The notes under the pieces: model-generated | What the model was told of the DNA's origin: nothing | The model's database searches: none | Seen by the model: the letters and a program-made list of their open reading frames with translations, nothing else | Made by a program: the position numbers and the translations under genes | DNA from: Takakia lepidozioides | Taxonomy: Eukaryota; Streptophyta; Takakiopsida; Takakiales; Takakiaceae | DNA: 64,000 nt | Assembly (NCBI GenBank): GCA_030704615.1 | Contig: CM060731.1 | Span: forward strand, 87,710,756 to 87,774,755 | Direction of reading: 5' to 3' | Part shown: in pieces, positions 12,392 to 24,644 of the stretch | How the letters are laid out: the number at the start of each line of letters is the position of its first letter | How positions within the stretch are numbered: position 1 is the stretch's first letter

Positions 12392-12462
12392 AAGATGAGC
12401 TCGCGATTTGCTCCCGCGGTGCATCGCGGCCAAAACGTCGCTCTTACCACTACACTACCCCT
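12392..12462 (-). repeat. tRNA-derived SINE-like fragment, minus strand
   Basis: Read on the minus strand it begins GGGGTAGTGTAGTGGTAAG, a good pol III A box, and has a B-box-like GGGAGCAAATCGCG about 35 bases later. On the plus strand it is followed by the dispersed repeat with G and C runs. A complete cloverleaf is not evident. Confidence 0.5.
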
Positions 12463-12469
12463 TAAAACA

Positions 12470-12620
12470 CAACAACCCCCTCCTGTAAAATTATATTTAA
12501 GGTGTTTTAAACCCCCCTCTGTATGTATAATGTTGTACATGGGGGGTTTAAAATACCCCCTCCTGTGCACGCACGTGGCTGGTACATTTAATGAGGAGTG
12601 CACCCCCCAGGGGTTGCATG
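12470..12620. repeat. Dispersed repeat with a perfect 13-bp hairpin
   Basis: TTTTAAACCCCCC at 12,505-12,517 pairs exactly with GGGGGGTTTAAAA at 12,541-12,553, leaving a 23-base loop. Flanking CCCCTCCTG strings repeat on both sides. The end, GAGTGCACCCCCCAGG, matches the repeat at 2,800-2,850, so this is one family with at least two copies in the window. Confidence 0.7.
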
Positions 12621-12734
12621 AAGAAAACAAATGAATTTGGATAGTCAATTAATTCCATGAATATCCTTGTTTTTCAAAGCTTACAACTTGGAGCAGAATA
12701 CAGGCCTGAGCATCTCGATAGAGGACCTCCGACC

Positions 12735-13895
12735 ACCTACGCCGGCGCATATGACACATATGTGTAACCAACTCAGAATTTGACAAGCTTTGAGGCCCTT
12801 GAAGAAATTTTTGCTCAAGGAGCTCCAAGCATATGCGCCGGCGCATACCATGGAAGGGAGGTTGTAGCCAAACATACATGAGCACCTTGAAAGATCAAAC
12901 CAGGCCTATGGAAGCATGTGGAGTTGTGGAGGTGGCAACGTAGAAGCTTTGAGATACTTGAATACTATGATCAACCAAAATAGGGAAGGTTCCCCAAGCG
13001 TCTGCGCCGACGGAGGTGGCAGCCTTGACACTTTGGAGCTTACGTAACACAAAGAATATACAACAAAAAACCAAGCTCCAAGCATCTCCGCCGGCGGAGA
13101 TGCTTGCACGAGGTTCTTGAAACCTAGGAGCTGAGCAAAAAAAGATTGTGCTCAATGGGTATGCGCCGGCGGATATGGCAGCCCAGCCCGCTCGGAGCAT
13201 CAACAACTTATGAGAATGCGGAGAAACAAGGAGATGGAAGGGGGGGAGAACTTCCTGAAATATGTGAGCAACCCTGCTCCACGGGTCTGCGTTGACAGAG
13301 GTGACAGCCTTGGCGCTTTGGAGCTTCCGTAACACAGGGAATATGCAAAAAAAACCAAGCTCCAGTGTCTCCGCCGGCGGAGATGCTTGCAGGAGGTTCC
13401 TGAAACCTATGAGCTAAGCAAAAATGAATGTACTCAATGGGTATGCGCCGGCGGATGTGCCAGCCCAGCCTGCTCGGAGCATCAACAACATTTGAGCATG
13501 CGGAAAAACAAATGAGAGGGAAAAGGGGAGAACATCCTGAAACATTTGAGCAGCCCTGCTGCACGGGTATGCGCCGGCGGATACGCCAGCCCAACCCGCT
13601 CGGAGCATCAGGAACGTATGAGCATGCGAAAAAATAAACGGGATGGGAGTGGAGGAGCACTTCCTGAAACATGTGAGCATCCCAGCTCCAACGGTATGCG
13701 CCGGCGGAGGTGGCAGCCCAGCCCTTCCAAGCATCAGAAAAAACCAAGGGGAATGAGCTGTTTCCGCCGGCGGAGACGGTTGTGTGTATGTGTGGAGATT
13801 CGCAAACTTGTGAGAGTTGAAGTGACTTAGGCATCTGCGTCAACGGAGGTGCTAGATTAGGAGCAGCTTGGTGGGGCTTATGCGATGGCGCATAT
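12735..13895. repeat. Array of GCGCCGGCGC-type palindromes in a higher-order repeat
   Basis: About 13 palindromic cores, such as TATGCGCCGGCGCATA, TCTCCGCCGGCGGAGA and TCTGCGCCGACGGA, occur at roughly 70-130 base spacing. Between 12,998 and 13,850 three core types recur in order within a unit of about 285 bp, with shared flanks (GCTCGGAGCATCAACAAC, CTTCCTGAAA). A further perfect core lies at about 17,898, beyond the SWIM gene. The array precedes the region from which the SWIM gene would be transcribed. The layout resembles the subterminal repeats of DNA transposons, though no terminus was found. Confidence 0.8.
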
Positions 13896-15132
13896 GCCTA
13901 AGTGCAGGTCATGAAATCGAAACAAAACTGCAGCTTACCTTCTTCGTCCGCAGCTTGCCTCTACCACCACCACCACCAGCAACGCCTCCTCCTCGAGTGT
14001 CCTTCTTCCTCTCCATCGCCGCAACAGCTCGTTGCCTCGGGGTGGTATAGTATAAGGCAGAGATGCGGCGCCTCCGTCTCCTCTTCGCAACGGGAGTCTC
14101 CAGGGTGTAGAGACTAGAGACGTGTTCAGTGCTTGTATAGTTTGTGTGTGTTTGTTTGGGGGAGTGGAAGGCAAGGGATAATGTGCAAGTATACTAGACT
14201 ACATTAGTGTAGTAATGATACCGGGTTAGTCATGTAGTAATGGCAACAAGTTTAGCTGAATAGAAACAGTTTATCAACAAAAAAATAGAGGTTGTTGCAT
14301 TGAATATAGCATGGTTGCGGGTTCAAACCTGCCCCCACCAAGGAGAGCGGGGGGAAAGGGGGGCGAGGGCGAAGGCTAAGGCCTTAAAAAGGCCAAATTG
14401 GCCAAATCTGAAATGTGAACCTTTTTTATACACTCTGGCGTTAGTGCTTTTTGCTTTTTGACTCAAGCCTGAAAATTTTAATTTTATTTGTCTAGGTTTT
14501 TTTCAAACACGTTTTAAAACAAGACATTTTTGTCAATTACACTAATGGACTACATGGGTTACACGTGGATCCTCATAAGATGGTTGTACGATTGACATGT
14601 TACTTTGTGGGTACAATATAAAGTAAGTGATAAAGTAAATGAACATTTTGTTATGGGTGTCTTAATCAATTTATTGGTTTTAGAGTCAATTGTCGCCACA
14701 AATACTTGTACTCATTACTCATACATGAGTAATCAAAGAACAAATCAACATACATGTCATGGGATTTGATTGTAAATAAATTGTGCCGTCTAGTGTGTCA
14801 GTTCATAGTTGGACGATTAATCAACGATTGGTTGTATAATAAATGGAAACATGCAGAGCATTTATGTTTCATATGCTCATAAGAAGAAGGCAGTACATTG
14901 GATTCTAAGATCTCAACAACGGCGTCGTCATCTTAAAAATAGGGGATAGTCCATTTAGTTGTTTCTGTCAGAGAGTAATATGGATGGAGCACATGTCTCA
15001 AAAAAATTGGACCTTCTGGATTGATGATACACATAAGTAATGTAAGCCAATTAATGTATTTGCATAAGGTCTTGCAAGATGTGCGCTTTCGTTCATTTTG
15101 CATCTCCTCTCAAACTTTGAGGGCATTGCCAA
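13896..15132. other. Presumed leader of the SWIM gene; no ORF supported
   Basis: A CAC/CTC-rich segment at 13,940-14,110 contains only short frames. Near 14,295-14,335 there is a B-box-like GCGGGTTCAAACCTGC without a convincing A box. The rest is AT-rich with no recognised coding content. It may include untranslated exons of the gene that starts at 15,133. Confidence 0.4.
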
Positions 15133-17045
15133 ATGTCTACACCAAAATATGCATTGCTTTCATGTCCACCTGATGTAAAAGTGGTTCGTTATCCTTGCAA
15201 TGGAAACAAGTGCATTATCCCAGAACCTTGGTTATGCAATAGATTCAAACTTGTTCCGGGTTCAGTTTTTTTGGAGGATGATGGAGATGATGATGCCTCC
15301 ACAGTGTTGCTTCCAGTTTTCAATGACGGCCAAAAGCAATGGGAGTTGTTTCCAGACACTTTCTCCAAGTACCGTGTCACAGATACGAGCTATACACAGT
15401 CACATGATGAAAGACACATTTATATTGCAAGGAAGAACGAACAAGCTGCAACAAATGGGAGTTGTAAATTGAAGGAGGAGGTTGCAGATTCGGCGAGCTT
15501 GGGGTCTCATAATTCGGATTGTGTTGAGGTTTCTAAGAGTGTATTTTGTGGATCTCAACCTTCCTCATCTGCTCATACGGTCTTGCTTCACGACATGAAG
15601 CCTCGGAAATCTCCATTGGACAACACCACGTCTGATTATTGCGAATCTGCGAGGGGTTTATCTTCATCTCCATGACTAGCAAGGGAGGCTACATCTGCAT
15701 TTCCTTCTAGTGTGTTGTCCATTTTTAGTATCTTGGCCACTGCTCGGAGAAATGGATCAAAAGAAGAGCTTCATACCTTGGACTATAGTCACATTCCAGT
15801 GCATCGTGTTCGGTGTCTTCCTCGAGCTTTTGATGGAAAAGTGATCCACGAACTCCCCCCCGTGGTCAAACTACGTACGGACCGTGGTTCACAGTCCCTC
15901 CAAGGCATGGACCGCAAGTTTGATGGTCATCCTTGGTGCAAGATCAATACCTACAATATGTCTGGTGTTCCAGATCATATGAAATGTAGTAAGGTTCTTT
16001 GTGTTGGAAAGCTCATATGTCAAAGCAACACTTGCCCCTTCTTCAAGAAAGAAGGAGAACGGAATGACCGCTATTGGGAAGGCAATGCAGACAAGGTGTT
16101 CATTGCAGGAGCCCAAGTTCCATTCAACCAGTTCAAGTGTAGTTTATGCAAAGAAAGACCTTTCTGTGAGGTGCATTGTGGGGCAAGAATGTACTATGTC
16201 ACAAGTTCCCTTCCAACATATACACGTGCTGCAGTTCACGTTGGGTTTCATAACCATCCATGTGCCAAGGGCGAGAATAGAGAGGCTGCGGAAAATGCAT
16301 CAAGCATGATTCAAAAGCACGTTAAGATGAAGCCATGGTCGACCCCATGAGCTATTTCCTTGGACAAGTCCTGCTTCCATGGTTCGTTGTTCTGCCTTGG
16401 TTGGAGTCTCCAAGGATAAATGCAAAACGCTCATCAGGAAAGGTAAAGGAAGTCCTGCACCTTGCTTCACTGGCAAGTTACTAGCACCGAACATGAAAGA
16501 ACCAAAACTGCAAGTTTTTTGGTTTTGCCCCACAGATGTTTTGTCGTGTGTTGGAGGGACCGTGCCATCCTATTGCTTGGGAAAACTGGGTATACCTAAC
16601 GTGTGGCCTGTGAAGGTTGGAACCAACCTTACACAAGAAGAGGTGGACAACTTGACCCTTGCAGGTTTTCGACTAGTCCATCCTCCCAACGTTCTTGATC
16701 CGAACTTTCCTGTGGGACCACTTCCAGTGGAACAACATATTCATCAAGGTGTGGCCCTTCCTGTGGGTAAGTATCCCACTACACGCTATGGGGTGCGCAT
16801 TCGGCGTCGAGATCCGACTCCTCGACACTTGAGTCGCCAAGAGTCAGTTTCCATCTTGTGATTGTCCCGACTTTGATGAGCTATCTGTCAAGAAGAAAAA
16901 ACAAACATATCTACCTTGTAAGCACATGTACTTCATGTACAACGCGCATCTAGGATGCGCCGGGGCTTATGAGATCCACCAACCTTCCCTTAGCCAGTTA
17001 GAGGTTAGGGCTATGCTAAAGAAGGACCCTAGTTCAACTTCTTAG
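15133..17045 (+). pseudogene. SWIM zinc-finger protein gene, broken (MULE/FAR1-like DNA-binding relative)
   Basis: The frame runs 15,133-16,350 with one in-frame TGA at 15,673. It moves to a second frame near 16,335 (through 16,861) and to a third near 16,840, ending at TAG 17,043. Read together it is a protein of about 635 residues. The middle has C-x4-C and CSLCKERPFCEVHC cysteines followed by VGFHNHPC, the HNHP signature of WRKY-GCM1/FLYWCH-like DNA-binding domains at the head of MULE transposases. The end has CDCPDF and LPCKHMYF, the CxC...CxH pattern of a SWIM zinc finger. Only about 170 residues lie between the two, too few for a DDE transposase domain. It is therefore an internally deleted or domesticated relative. 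The same C-terminus recurs at 47.5-47.9 kb. Confidence 0.72.
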
Positions 17046-19200
17046 TGACACATGAAATGCACAAAAAAAGAACCTCTAACTTGTGCCGTTCATTTTCATG
17101 CATGTGACATGTAATTATCTTGTTACTACTTTATTCCAAACATGACACATATGCATTTGTTAGTACAGAAGTTCTTATTTTGGCTAAAATGGAACTTGTG
17201 TACCTGTCATACAAGTTTTCAAATTAATTTTTTCTCAAACATGACACATATGCATTTGTTAGTACAAAAGACCATATTTTGGTTAATATGAAACTATTTG
17301 CCTTGAATACAAGTTTGCAAACTACTACTTTGGCCAGGGATCTTGTATTCTCTTTAGTTTAAGGTGGTGCATTAGTTGGAGTTAAGGGTCACATGCATCT
17401 TTGACCATTGACTACTGATTTTGTTAGCTAAGATTTTTTTTTTTTTCTATATACATATGATGTAACATTTGCATATGCAATAAATACGTCGTATTCTATG
17501 TTATATAACTCTACTGCATACAATCTACAATGTGTGCATACAAATTTGTCACATGCATATATAATAATGGATTTTGTGCATGCATGCACGCAACCTGTGC
17601 ATATGGAATAGCAACCCCCTCTAGTATCAGACATCAGTGTCTTCATTTCGGGTATAATCAGGCGCATACAAGTTTTCATGACAAAATGAATCTCAGACAA
17701 CAATTTTCTCAGTGTTTCATTCTGGGTATAAGCAGGCACATACAGGTTTTCATGCAGGCGAAATGTCTCTCAAACAACAGTGTTTTTTTTTTTACAAAAT
17801 ATATATTTAAAATAATAACAAAATAGGGGACATTGACCAGCAAGCATTTGTTTTTTAAATAATATTTACAAAACAGGGGACAGTGGCCTCACATTTGGTA
17901 TGCGCCGGCGCATACCCGTTTTCATAAAATAAAATGAAATTCCATAATTTCTTTTGGGCCAAATCCGAAATCCGAATTTTATTTTATAAATATAGTAAAA
18001 TTCCATAATTTCGTTTTATAAACAATGAGTGAATGACATAATAATAAAAATAGGATTTATTTTGGAATAATATATATTGATATCAGTTTTGAATCTGAAT
18101 ATATATTTTCATATATATATTTATACCTTCATATCAGTTTAAATATCCTAGATAATTTTTTATTGAAATGAGATAAAATGATATTTTAAAAATAAATAAA
18201 GTAAATATTTAGTCTTTCTGGTCCACTATCTGATCCTGCAAAATATGGGTATGAGTTTCTATTTGATTTTAATCATCAAAGTCAGAATGATGATATGGGA
18301 AACAGGAACTATCCTTGGATATAGTGTCGCTATTTGTCCCATTTCTTAATGTTGACGACCCATCGATGGTCATAATCATATATAATTCACATTATGGGCT
18401 CACGATTTTCAGCTCACCGCTCACGGTTTAGCGTGGTTTCTTGTAGTGCTTCAAAAATAGATGTCAACTTTTGGAAACTTTGATAATGTGTATAATCCTT
18501 GGTCTAACGTATTGATCTTAGTGCTTGGATGTGTCTCTTTGTGCCTTGAAAACCATTATTATGGTGGAGGTTAGAAATTTCAAGTCAACTCTTAAGTTTG
18601 GATTCATTCACTATTATGGAGTAATGACATTTCACCCATGCGTCTCCAAGGGCGATTGTGGAGGAAATTCCAAAAGAGGGCAGGAAAGAGTGTCGGCATG
18701 CATAGAGGAAGACAGACAACCACAGATACGCGATTATGTACATCAGGTTCATCCATGAGAGAGGATGCCAAAGAAGCACGACAGATGCCATGAATCCAAA
18801 TTGTAAGCAGAATGTATGTGCCTGTATTATTGAAGCAGATCTCAATGATGTAAGATCACTCAGGTCTATATTCTCAGAAGAAACTCCATCACAAACTGTT
18901 AAACCACTTTTGACTGCAATCCAAAGTGGCAATTGACGCACAAATCAGACAAACACTTAAATTCAGATACGCTCAATATATGGACCATCAACGCAAACAC
19001 ATTTTTTGGCATTCTCGTCCCCACACTGCCCTCTTTGCTCACACACCCACCAGGTGCGAGACACCTGGCCTCACCTCCTCAGCTTGTGTACCCACTCAGT
19101 CCGCGTATTGTCCCATTCCACCAGCGAGTGTAACCCTCTATCTCACGTGCATTCACAGCAAAATATGAGATAACACCCGGATGCCAAACACTTGTCGTTA
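17046..19200. other. AT-rich spacer without genes
   Basis: No coding sequence is supported. CATGACACATATGCATTTGT is present twice (about 17,140 and 17,240). A perfect palindromic core TATGCGCCGGCGCATA lies near 17,899-17,914 and matches the array at 12.7-13.9 kb. The DNA after 17,930 is extremely AT-rich. Short frames at 18,525-19,160 show no domain. Confidence 0.5.
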
Positions 19201-19207
19201 TGTTGTC

Positions 19208-19934
19208 TCAACGTCTTTTCTGGATTTTTGGACGGGTTTTTTTTCCCGCTAGCTCCCAACGCTCCGGTATTCTAGAATCGCCAACAATCCTACACTGACG
19301 GACCTTAGCATACCCTCCTTCTTTGTAAGGGCCAATCTCTACCACCTTCGCACTAGAGTTCAGGTAATAAAGACCAGTTATGCCTCCCCCGCCCGATGAC
19401 CCCGCCTTCCAAGGGACAACCCTAGTCCAGCGATGTGAATTCTGCAAGCCCAATACTCAATACGCCGCATTAACTCAGCTTTGGCGGAGGGCACTCGACC
19501 CTCGGTTGTTCTACCCTTCCAAGTCTTCATTAGCTGCCTCAAATTCCACGTAGCGTCTTTCGCCGTGCTTTGGATCCACCGATTGAACTTCGGCTTGTCC
19601 CTGTCCGTCGTCCACTTAACCCCGCCAAAGCGTTCGTCATTTTTCTCTCCATATTCTGCTGGAAAATTTGAAACCCCTCCCATCCATGCCTGACATAAGC
19701 ACTCTCCAGCCTCATCATGTCCCTACCCGTGAAATAATCCACTACCACTTCTTTCACCCTATCCAAGGCATCCGGTCCCGGGTAGTCTGGCTTGTTGACC
19801 TGGCTATCCCGCTCGTGGGCATGTCTTCTCTTCCTCCGATCCCCAGACGACCACGCCCCAGAACTTGAATTCACAACCCCCAACATTGTATAACCTTTGC
19901 CCACTACAGGGGACAAAACCTCAGAAAACGACAA
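19208..19934 (-). pseudogene. Kinase-like N-lobe ORF in a hAT-type element, broken copy
   Basis: The protein is homologous to the ORF at 29.66-30.64 kb: shared HAHERDSQVN, MRLxxxYVRHGxEGF, DATWNLRQ, PWKAGSS and a WELAGK end. EGGYAKVRQCRIVG resembles the glycine-rich loop at the start of a protein kinase. The coding path changes frame at about 19,640 and 19,430 and stops shortly after WELAGK, so everything beyond the kinase beta-strands is gone. It is transcribed away from the palindrome array at 20.4-21.2 kb, which would place that array in or near its promoter. The kinase assignment is by motif only and is moderate at best. Confidence 0.55.
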
Positions 19935-20439
19935 TGGACACGTGTGGATGGTGTCTTCGTAGTTTCTGCAAAAAAACAGGCCGCCAGAGATCCGAAAACG
20001 GCAAAATGGTGATACGATGATTGAACCGTGAACAAGGGTGTGGGACTGACCAATAAAAAACCGAACCCCCCCATCCCCCCCAAATAATCACCTTTACACC
20101 TCCCGTTGGCAGTGCCAAACAACGAAGTCCGAGAGGACTACAAGATGCCAAAGAACCACACCACGAGAGGGGCAAAAGTGATCAGAAAAGGAGGGGGGAA
20201 TGGTTTATATAGGCGCCCACCAGCCCCCCCCCCCCGCAAAATGGCATTATGCTTGAAAAGGCGCGACAAGCCAGTGGAGCCAGTGGCGCCTCGTCACGTG
20301 TCAGCGCGGCGCGACTGACCAGTCGCACCTCACCACACGTACCCACATGGGAGAGGTCAAGGGTTCAAAACCACCTCCCCCCATCCCATTTGTTTCGTTC
20401 TTCCTGACCTGTGGCACCTCGCTACGTGGCTGGCCAGGC

Positions 20440-21215
20440 ACTTCATGATTTTTTAAAAAAAAAACCCCGTCACACGGCGGGTCCCTAGATTTCCAAAAAA
20501 ATAAAAAACACGCGACCGCCACATGACGGTCGCTATATGTATAAAAACAAGAAGAGCGACCGCCATGTGGCGGTCGCTGCATTTTTTTTAAATATATTAA
20601 ATAAGCGACTGCCTACTGGCGGTCGCTTAATTCAAGATTCAAAATAAAAATAAGCGACCGCTGCTAAATGGCGGTCGCTTTATTTAAAAATATATATTAA
20701 GTAAGCGACCGCCAAACGGCGGTCGCTTAATTTAAAGAATCAAAATCAAATCCAGCGACCGCCGCCAAATTGCGGTCGTTGTATTGTTTATTAACAAAAA
20801 TAGCGACGGCCGCCAAATGGCGGTCGCTGCATTTTTTAAAAATTTACTGAAGAAGCGACCGCCAAACGGCGGTCGCTTTATTTCAGAATTTTAAAAAAAA
20901 AACGACCGCTGCTAAATGGCGGTCGCTAAATTTAAAAAAAAAACTAAAGCGACCGCCACATGGCAGTCGCTGTATTTTTACAAAATATAATAAAGATGTA
21001 ATAATAATAATATAATAAAGTGCGAGCGACAGCCAATCTGGGCGGTCGCTTCATTTAAAACATAATAAACTTCAACCAACCGCCAATATAGGCGGTCGCT
21101 TAATTTAACAAAATATTAAATTACAAACGACCGCCAATATGGGCGGTCGTTTCATTTTAAAAATAATAAATTATATGCGACCGCCAATATAGGCGGACGT
21201 ATTTTTTTTAAAGAA
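20440..21215. repeat. Array of about 15 GCGACCGCC/GGCGGTCGC palindromes
   Basis: Palindromes of 22-27 bases, typically GCGACCGCC, a 3-8 base loop, then GGCGGTCGC, recur every 45-60 bases from about 20,460 to 21,200. They are separated by AT-rich spacers (AAATTTAAAA type). Both arms are usually conserved together. The block lies between the hAT-type terminus at 21,417 and the leftward kinase-like ORF. By analogy these are subterminal repeats, candidate transposase-binding sites. Confidence 0.9.
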
Positions 21216-21335
21216 TTAATAAATATTAATAATTGGCCACATCTGTTTTACACCGTGGCTGCAATGTCATTACAAAGGGTAGAAGTAAATCATAAAAATC
21301 AAATGTAAAAAAAATTACATGGGTAAACATCCGGA

Positions 21336-21417
21336 TTCGACGTGATGTGACGCACGTCGGACATGACGACCGACGTATCAGCGCCACGTCACGTCAGGAA
21401 TGATAACTAGGGCACTA
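21336..21417 (-). mobile_element. hAT-type element terminus with ACGTCA-rich block
   Basis: Read on the minus strand from 21,417 the end is TAGTGCCCTAGTTATCATTC, followed by repeated ACGTCA/TGACGT words. TAGTG fits the hAT terminal consensus YARNG. The same order of words (GACGTGA, GTGGCG, GTCATGTCCGACGT) appears in the element starting at 28,668. The candidate 8-bp target duplicate TCCTTCGT (21,418-21,425) has no partner in the window because the far end is lost. Confidence 0.55.
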
Positions 21418-21493
21418 TCCTTCGTTAGAGTTTGAGCGGCTTTAGCCGCTACAAGTGTCGCCCACCCGTTCTTCTTGGCGAAGTCGAACTAAG

Positions 21494-21715
21494 ATGGTGA
21501 AGAAGCATCTTAAATCTTTTGATTCACAAACATCCTGGGTTTATAGTCTCTTATTTGAGAATGAATGGAGATCTAGATATGAGCAGATGTGAAGTGTTGA
21601 TCAGCTTATGAAATCTGAAGCTGGATCTCTTTCTACCTTGGCACGTGGACAGGCATATTTGGTATATGGGGTGCCAAAAGGCCATTACAAGCATGTGTCC
21701 TCATCTACCATCTGA
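21494..21715 (+). pseudogene. Small unknown ORF with one in-frame TGA
   Basis: ATG at 21,494 opens a frame with SWVYSLLFENEWRSRYEQM, then TGA, then a continuing frame through GYLVYG-like and PKGHYKHVSS residues to TGA at about 21,713. Composition is protein-like (aromatic and charged residues) and the frame is open on both sides of the stop. It starts just outside the hAT-type terminus. I do not recognise the family. Confidence 0.35.
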
Positions 21716-22220
21716 TGCATTAAGAGGTCCTCCATTGCTGCCACATCCTCATGCATAATTCCATTGTCATTGTTGTCCTCATCATTGGAGATCGCCATGT
21801 CAGACGGGGTTGGGTCCCTTTGACACACACCCCCCTCCGAAGGAACAAAATCCCGGTTCATGACAAGATCATGAACTTCATGAATTAACGTCCCGGGGTT
21901 GTGGCCGGCATCCTAAGATGCCAAAAACAACCATGTCATTATCAGTTTCCATACATGGCGTTGTTCATTATCATACAGGATAAAACCCAAAGTACACATT
22001 ATACACATGAGGGGAATACATACATTGCTTCACCAGAGAGAGAGAGAAGACTCTGGCCAAAGCCGGCGTAACTAAGAGCCACTTCGCCTTACGGCTACTG
22101 CCCCATTTCGGGGGTGGGCCCTATAAAGAGAACAGGTGTCCAGGGAACACCGGGTAACTAGGAGGAGGTAGTAAATAGGGGACGGTGCCTAGGGTACCCC
22201 GGGGGGTACCCCCGGATACC

Positions 22221-22917
22221 CTAGGATACCGCAGAGGGGTTGGACTCGAGTTGTCGCTTATTGGTGATGATGGCAGTGAGGGAGCGGAGGGCAGTGAGGT
22301 GGATGGCTTTAAAGCATTTGTGGATAGGGAGGACAGGGATTTTACGATTGTCGCGTAATGCGTTTATACTTGATATGAATCCCACCTTTAGTACCTGCTG
22401 TGATAACTGATAGGGAGCCGTTGCGCCACCCACACTGACGGATGGCGAGGATGAGGGGGAAATATTTTTTGTCGTTTCTCTAGAATGGAGGGGAATGGGT
22501 ATCGGTCATTACAATATGTGAATTCAACGAAGTGAATGGTTAATTCTGGGGAAGGGGCCGAAGTAGGTAGGGGGGCATTGACGGGTAAGCCTTGGACAAG
22601 TAGGATATCCGGGCAGAGCCGAGAGGGACAGGTACAGGGTGAGTGATGACAAGTACACGGAAGTATCCAGTGAGGGACAGTGTGGTCAGGGGGTCGGCCT
22701 TGGTAGGTACCAGCATTGATGAGTGAGAACCATCTGGTTTCTGATCTGGACATGAGAAGTTTATGGATGTGCCAAACTGCGTGATTATGGCGAGTGACGC
22801 GGAGACCATGTATAACGGGATGGGTACACTGACTAAGGAGGTGGGGTCAGGTGTCACGTACTGTATGTGTATGTGAGCATAATGGGCAGTTGGGGGATGG
22901 TCATGAATGTTTTCCAT
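22221..22917 (-). pseudogene. Unknown protein remnant with IHFVEFTYCNDRYP motif
   Basis: Three minus-strand frames line up head to tail: one with GYFRVLVITHPVPVPLG, one with LLVQGLPVNAPLPTSAPS then IHFVEFTYCNDRYPF, and one with VGFISSINALRDNRKIP ending NKRQLESN. Each continues where the previous one stops making sense, which suggests one protein with frame breaks. The E-x-T-Y...D arrangement and the later helical segment recall restriction-endonuclease-like domains of some retroelements, but that is a weak inference. Confidence 0.35.
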
Positions 22918-23050
22918 TATTCAACATCCATTATACATTCATCCATTTTATTCTTACCCATCCTACATTCATCCATCTATTTTCATTTTTCGCACTCATC
23001 CATCTATTTATCATCCACTCTACATTCATCCATCCTTCATTCATCTGTTG
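22918..23050 (+). repeat. Simple tandem repeat of TTCATCCAT type
   Basis: Variants of ACATTCATCCAT and CATCCATTTAT repeat irregularly over about 130 bases. No coding or other signal is seen. Confidence 0.8.
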
Positions 23051-23239
23051 CTTTCAGGTGGGAATGATCACGTCCTTTTATTATGTCGTCCAGCTTGTTT
23101 CCGCGGTAAAGGGTGCTCTTCCGCGGGAATACACTACACTTCTTCCTTGGCGCGTGGTGACGCGGCCTTCAAGCGCGATGACGTGGAGTGAGCCCCCAGA
23201 TGTGGCGTTGGCGCAAGGTGACATGGCTCACGCGACCAG

Positions 23240-23700
23240 GTTCACGCATGAGCACGCAAAACGCAGTCCAACAAGTCCCAAAGTAATAGCAGATCCAACA
23301 GAATACATTCAACGGGTGAACGGATGGTTGCCCATCCAAATCATTTTTGTTTGCTTCCAAACTTTGCCAATACGTTTGAGACACCCTCTCACAGGTCCCG
23401 GACTAATATGAGATCAATCAAAATTCATTCGATGGCTCAACGGATGGTTGGCCATCGAAATGATTTTGGTTCGCTTTGAGACTTGGCCAGTATATTCAAT
23501 GTACCATATAAGAGGCCCCAGAGTAATATGAGATCAATCGAAATTCGTTCAATGGGCCAACGGATGGTTGCCTATCCAAATAATTTTTGTTCGCTTTGAG
23601 ACTTGGCTAGTGTGTTCAATGTACCATCTGATAGGTCCCAGTGTAATATGAGATCAATCAAAATTATTTTGTGCTTCGAGAACTTTGTGGGTATGTTCGT
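23240..23700 (+). repeat. Tandem repeat, unit about 119 bp (family R1)
   Basis: Four diverged units each carry AATATGAGATCAATCRAAAT, CAACGGATGGTTGCC and TTCGCTTTGAGACTTGGCC. The same units occur at 50,105-50,260 and 50,870-51,260. No ORF is conserved among units. It looks like a satellite-like component of a dispersed element. Confidence 0.85.
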
Positions 23701-24139
23701 CATACATAGAAAGACCATAGATTTTACGAAATGATTATGAAATACGCAGGGACCGAACAAAATTTGTTTGGAAGACGACCGTTCGTAACTCGTTATAACT
23801 TATTCATTAACATCAATTTTCCTTGTTCTCCAGCTTTCGGGGTTCATTGCAGATACCCATATACACGGCATGACCAAATATGACACCATTGTAAATTTGT
23901 TTACAGGGTGAACCACTTCTTCCCCATCACACGAGTGTAAATGTGAAGAAAACGTTGCTCATGCAATTGAAATTGGCAGGTGCCGCACATGTGCATTGTG
24001 TATTAACAAAATTGGTGATATACAAAATTGGCGGAATGCTATCACTGTGTTTTCCAACAATATTCAAGGTACAACAAGAATGCACATTGTCTATATACTA
24101 CGCTGTCAGTCATTAAAAGCCTAGTCGTCACTGTCCGAG

Positions 24140-24545
24140 GACAAGGAATGTGATGCTATGGCCTAATTTGCACTGCCAATACGGAGAGCTTGCGACGTGA
24201 TCTCGTGGTCAATGAGGGGCCCAATGGCATGTCATCAATTCTGGCGTGCATCCGCCTACTTTGCGGCAAAAGTTCACTTTCTTCTTCACTCTCACGACGT
24301 GGCGGAGGTGGATCGACAACAAGTGCTCGGGCTGCATGCAAATCGGCAACGAGGCCGTCCACATTCGGCAATAGAGCCCCCAAAACACGATGATAACGGT
24401 CTGTCCATAGTCGCCTCCATTGCTCTACAACTGCCTTGATGGTACTTTGAAACTTTCCAACGGCCTCTCGCGGGCTTTGTCCCTAATCATTGTGTCGTTT
24501 CGACGATAAGCCGCCTCGTACGCCTCATTCATTCGGCGTTGACAT
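24140..24545 (-). pseudogene. Helix-rich protein remnant, minus strand
   Basis: Two frames join near 24,450: NEAYEAAYRRNDTMIRDKARE, then AVVEQWRRLWTDRYHRVLGA and LVADLHAARALVV, then an acidic SEEESELL run. Regular spacing of charged and hydrophobic residues suggests amphipathic helices. No family is recognised. It follows the RING-like gene on the same strand, separated by a SINE-like piece, and could once have been a 3' part of it. Confidence 0.4.
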
Positions 24546-24644
24546 ATTATAAAAAAGTATGACACCTCCCGAAGGAAGCGTAACTTATGGAGTCACTTCA
24601 CCCCCAAGGGCTACTGCCTTCCGCTAGGAAGGTGGACACCTTCA

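Noticed and set aside
12131-12648. Two overlapping ORFs of about 165 codons on opposite strands
   Set aside because: Both run through a purine-only tract, a SINE-like piece and a hairpin repeat. The translations are low-complexity.
22388-22753. Cys-rich reading of the minus-strand frame (CTCHHSPCTCP) as a zinc finger
   Set aside because: The alternative frame over the same bases gives a more protein-like sequence that continues the upstream piece.
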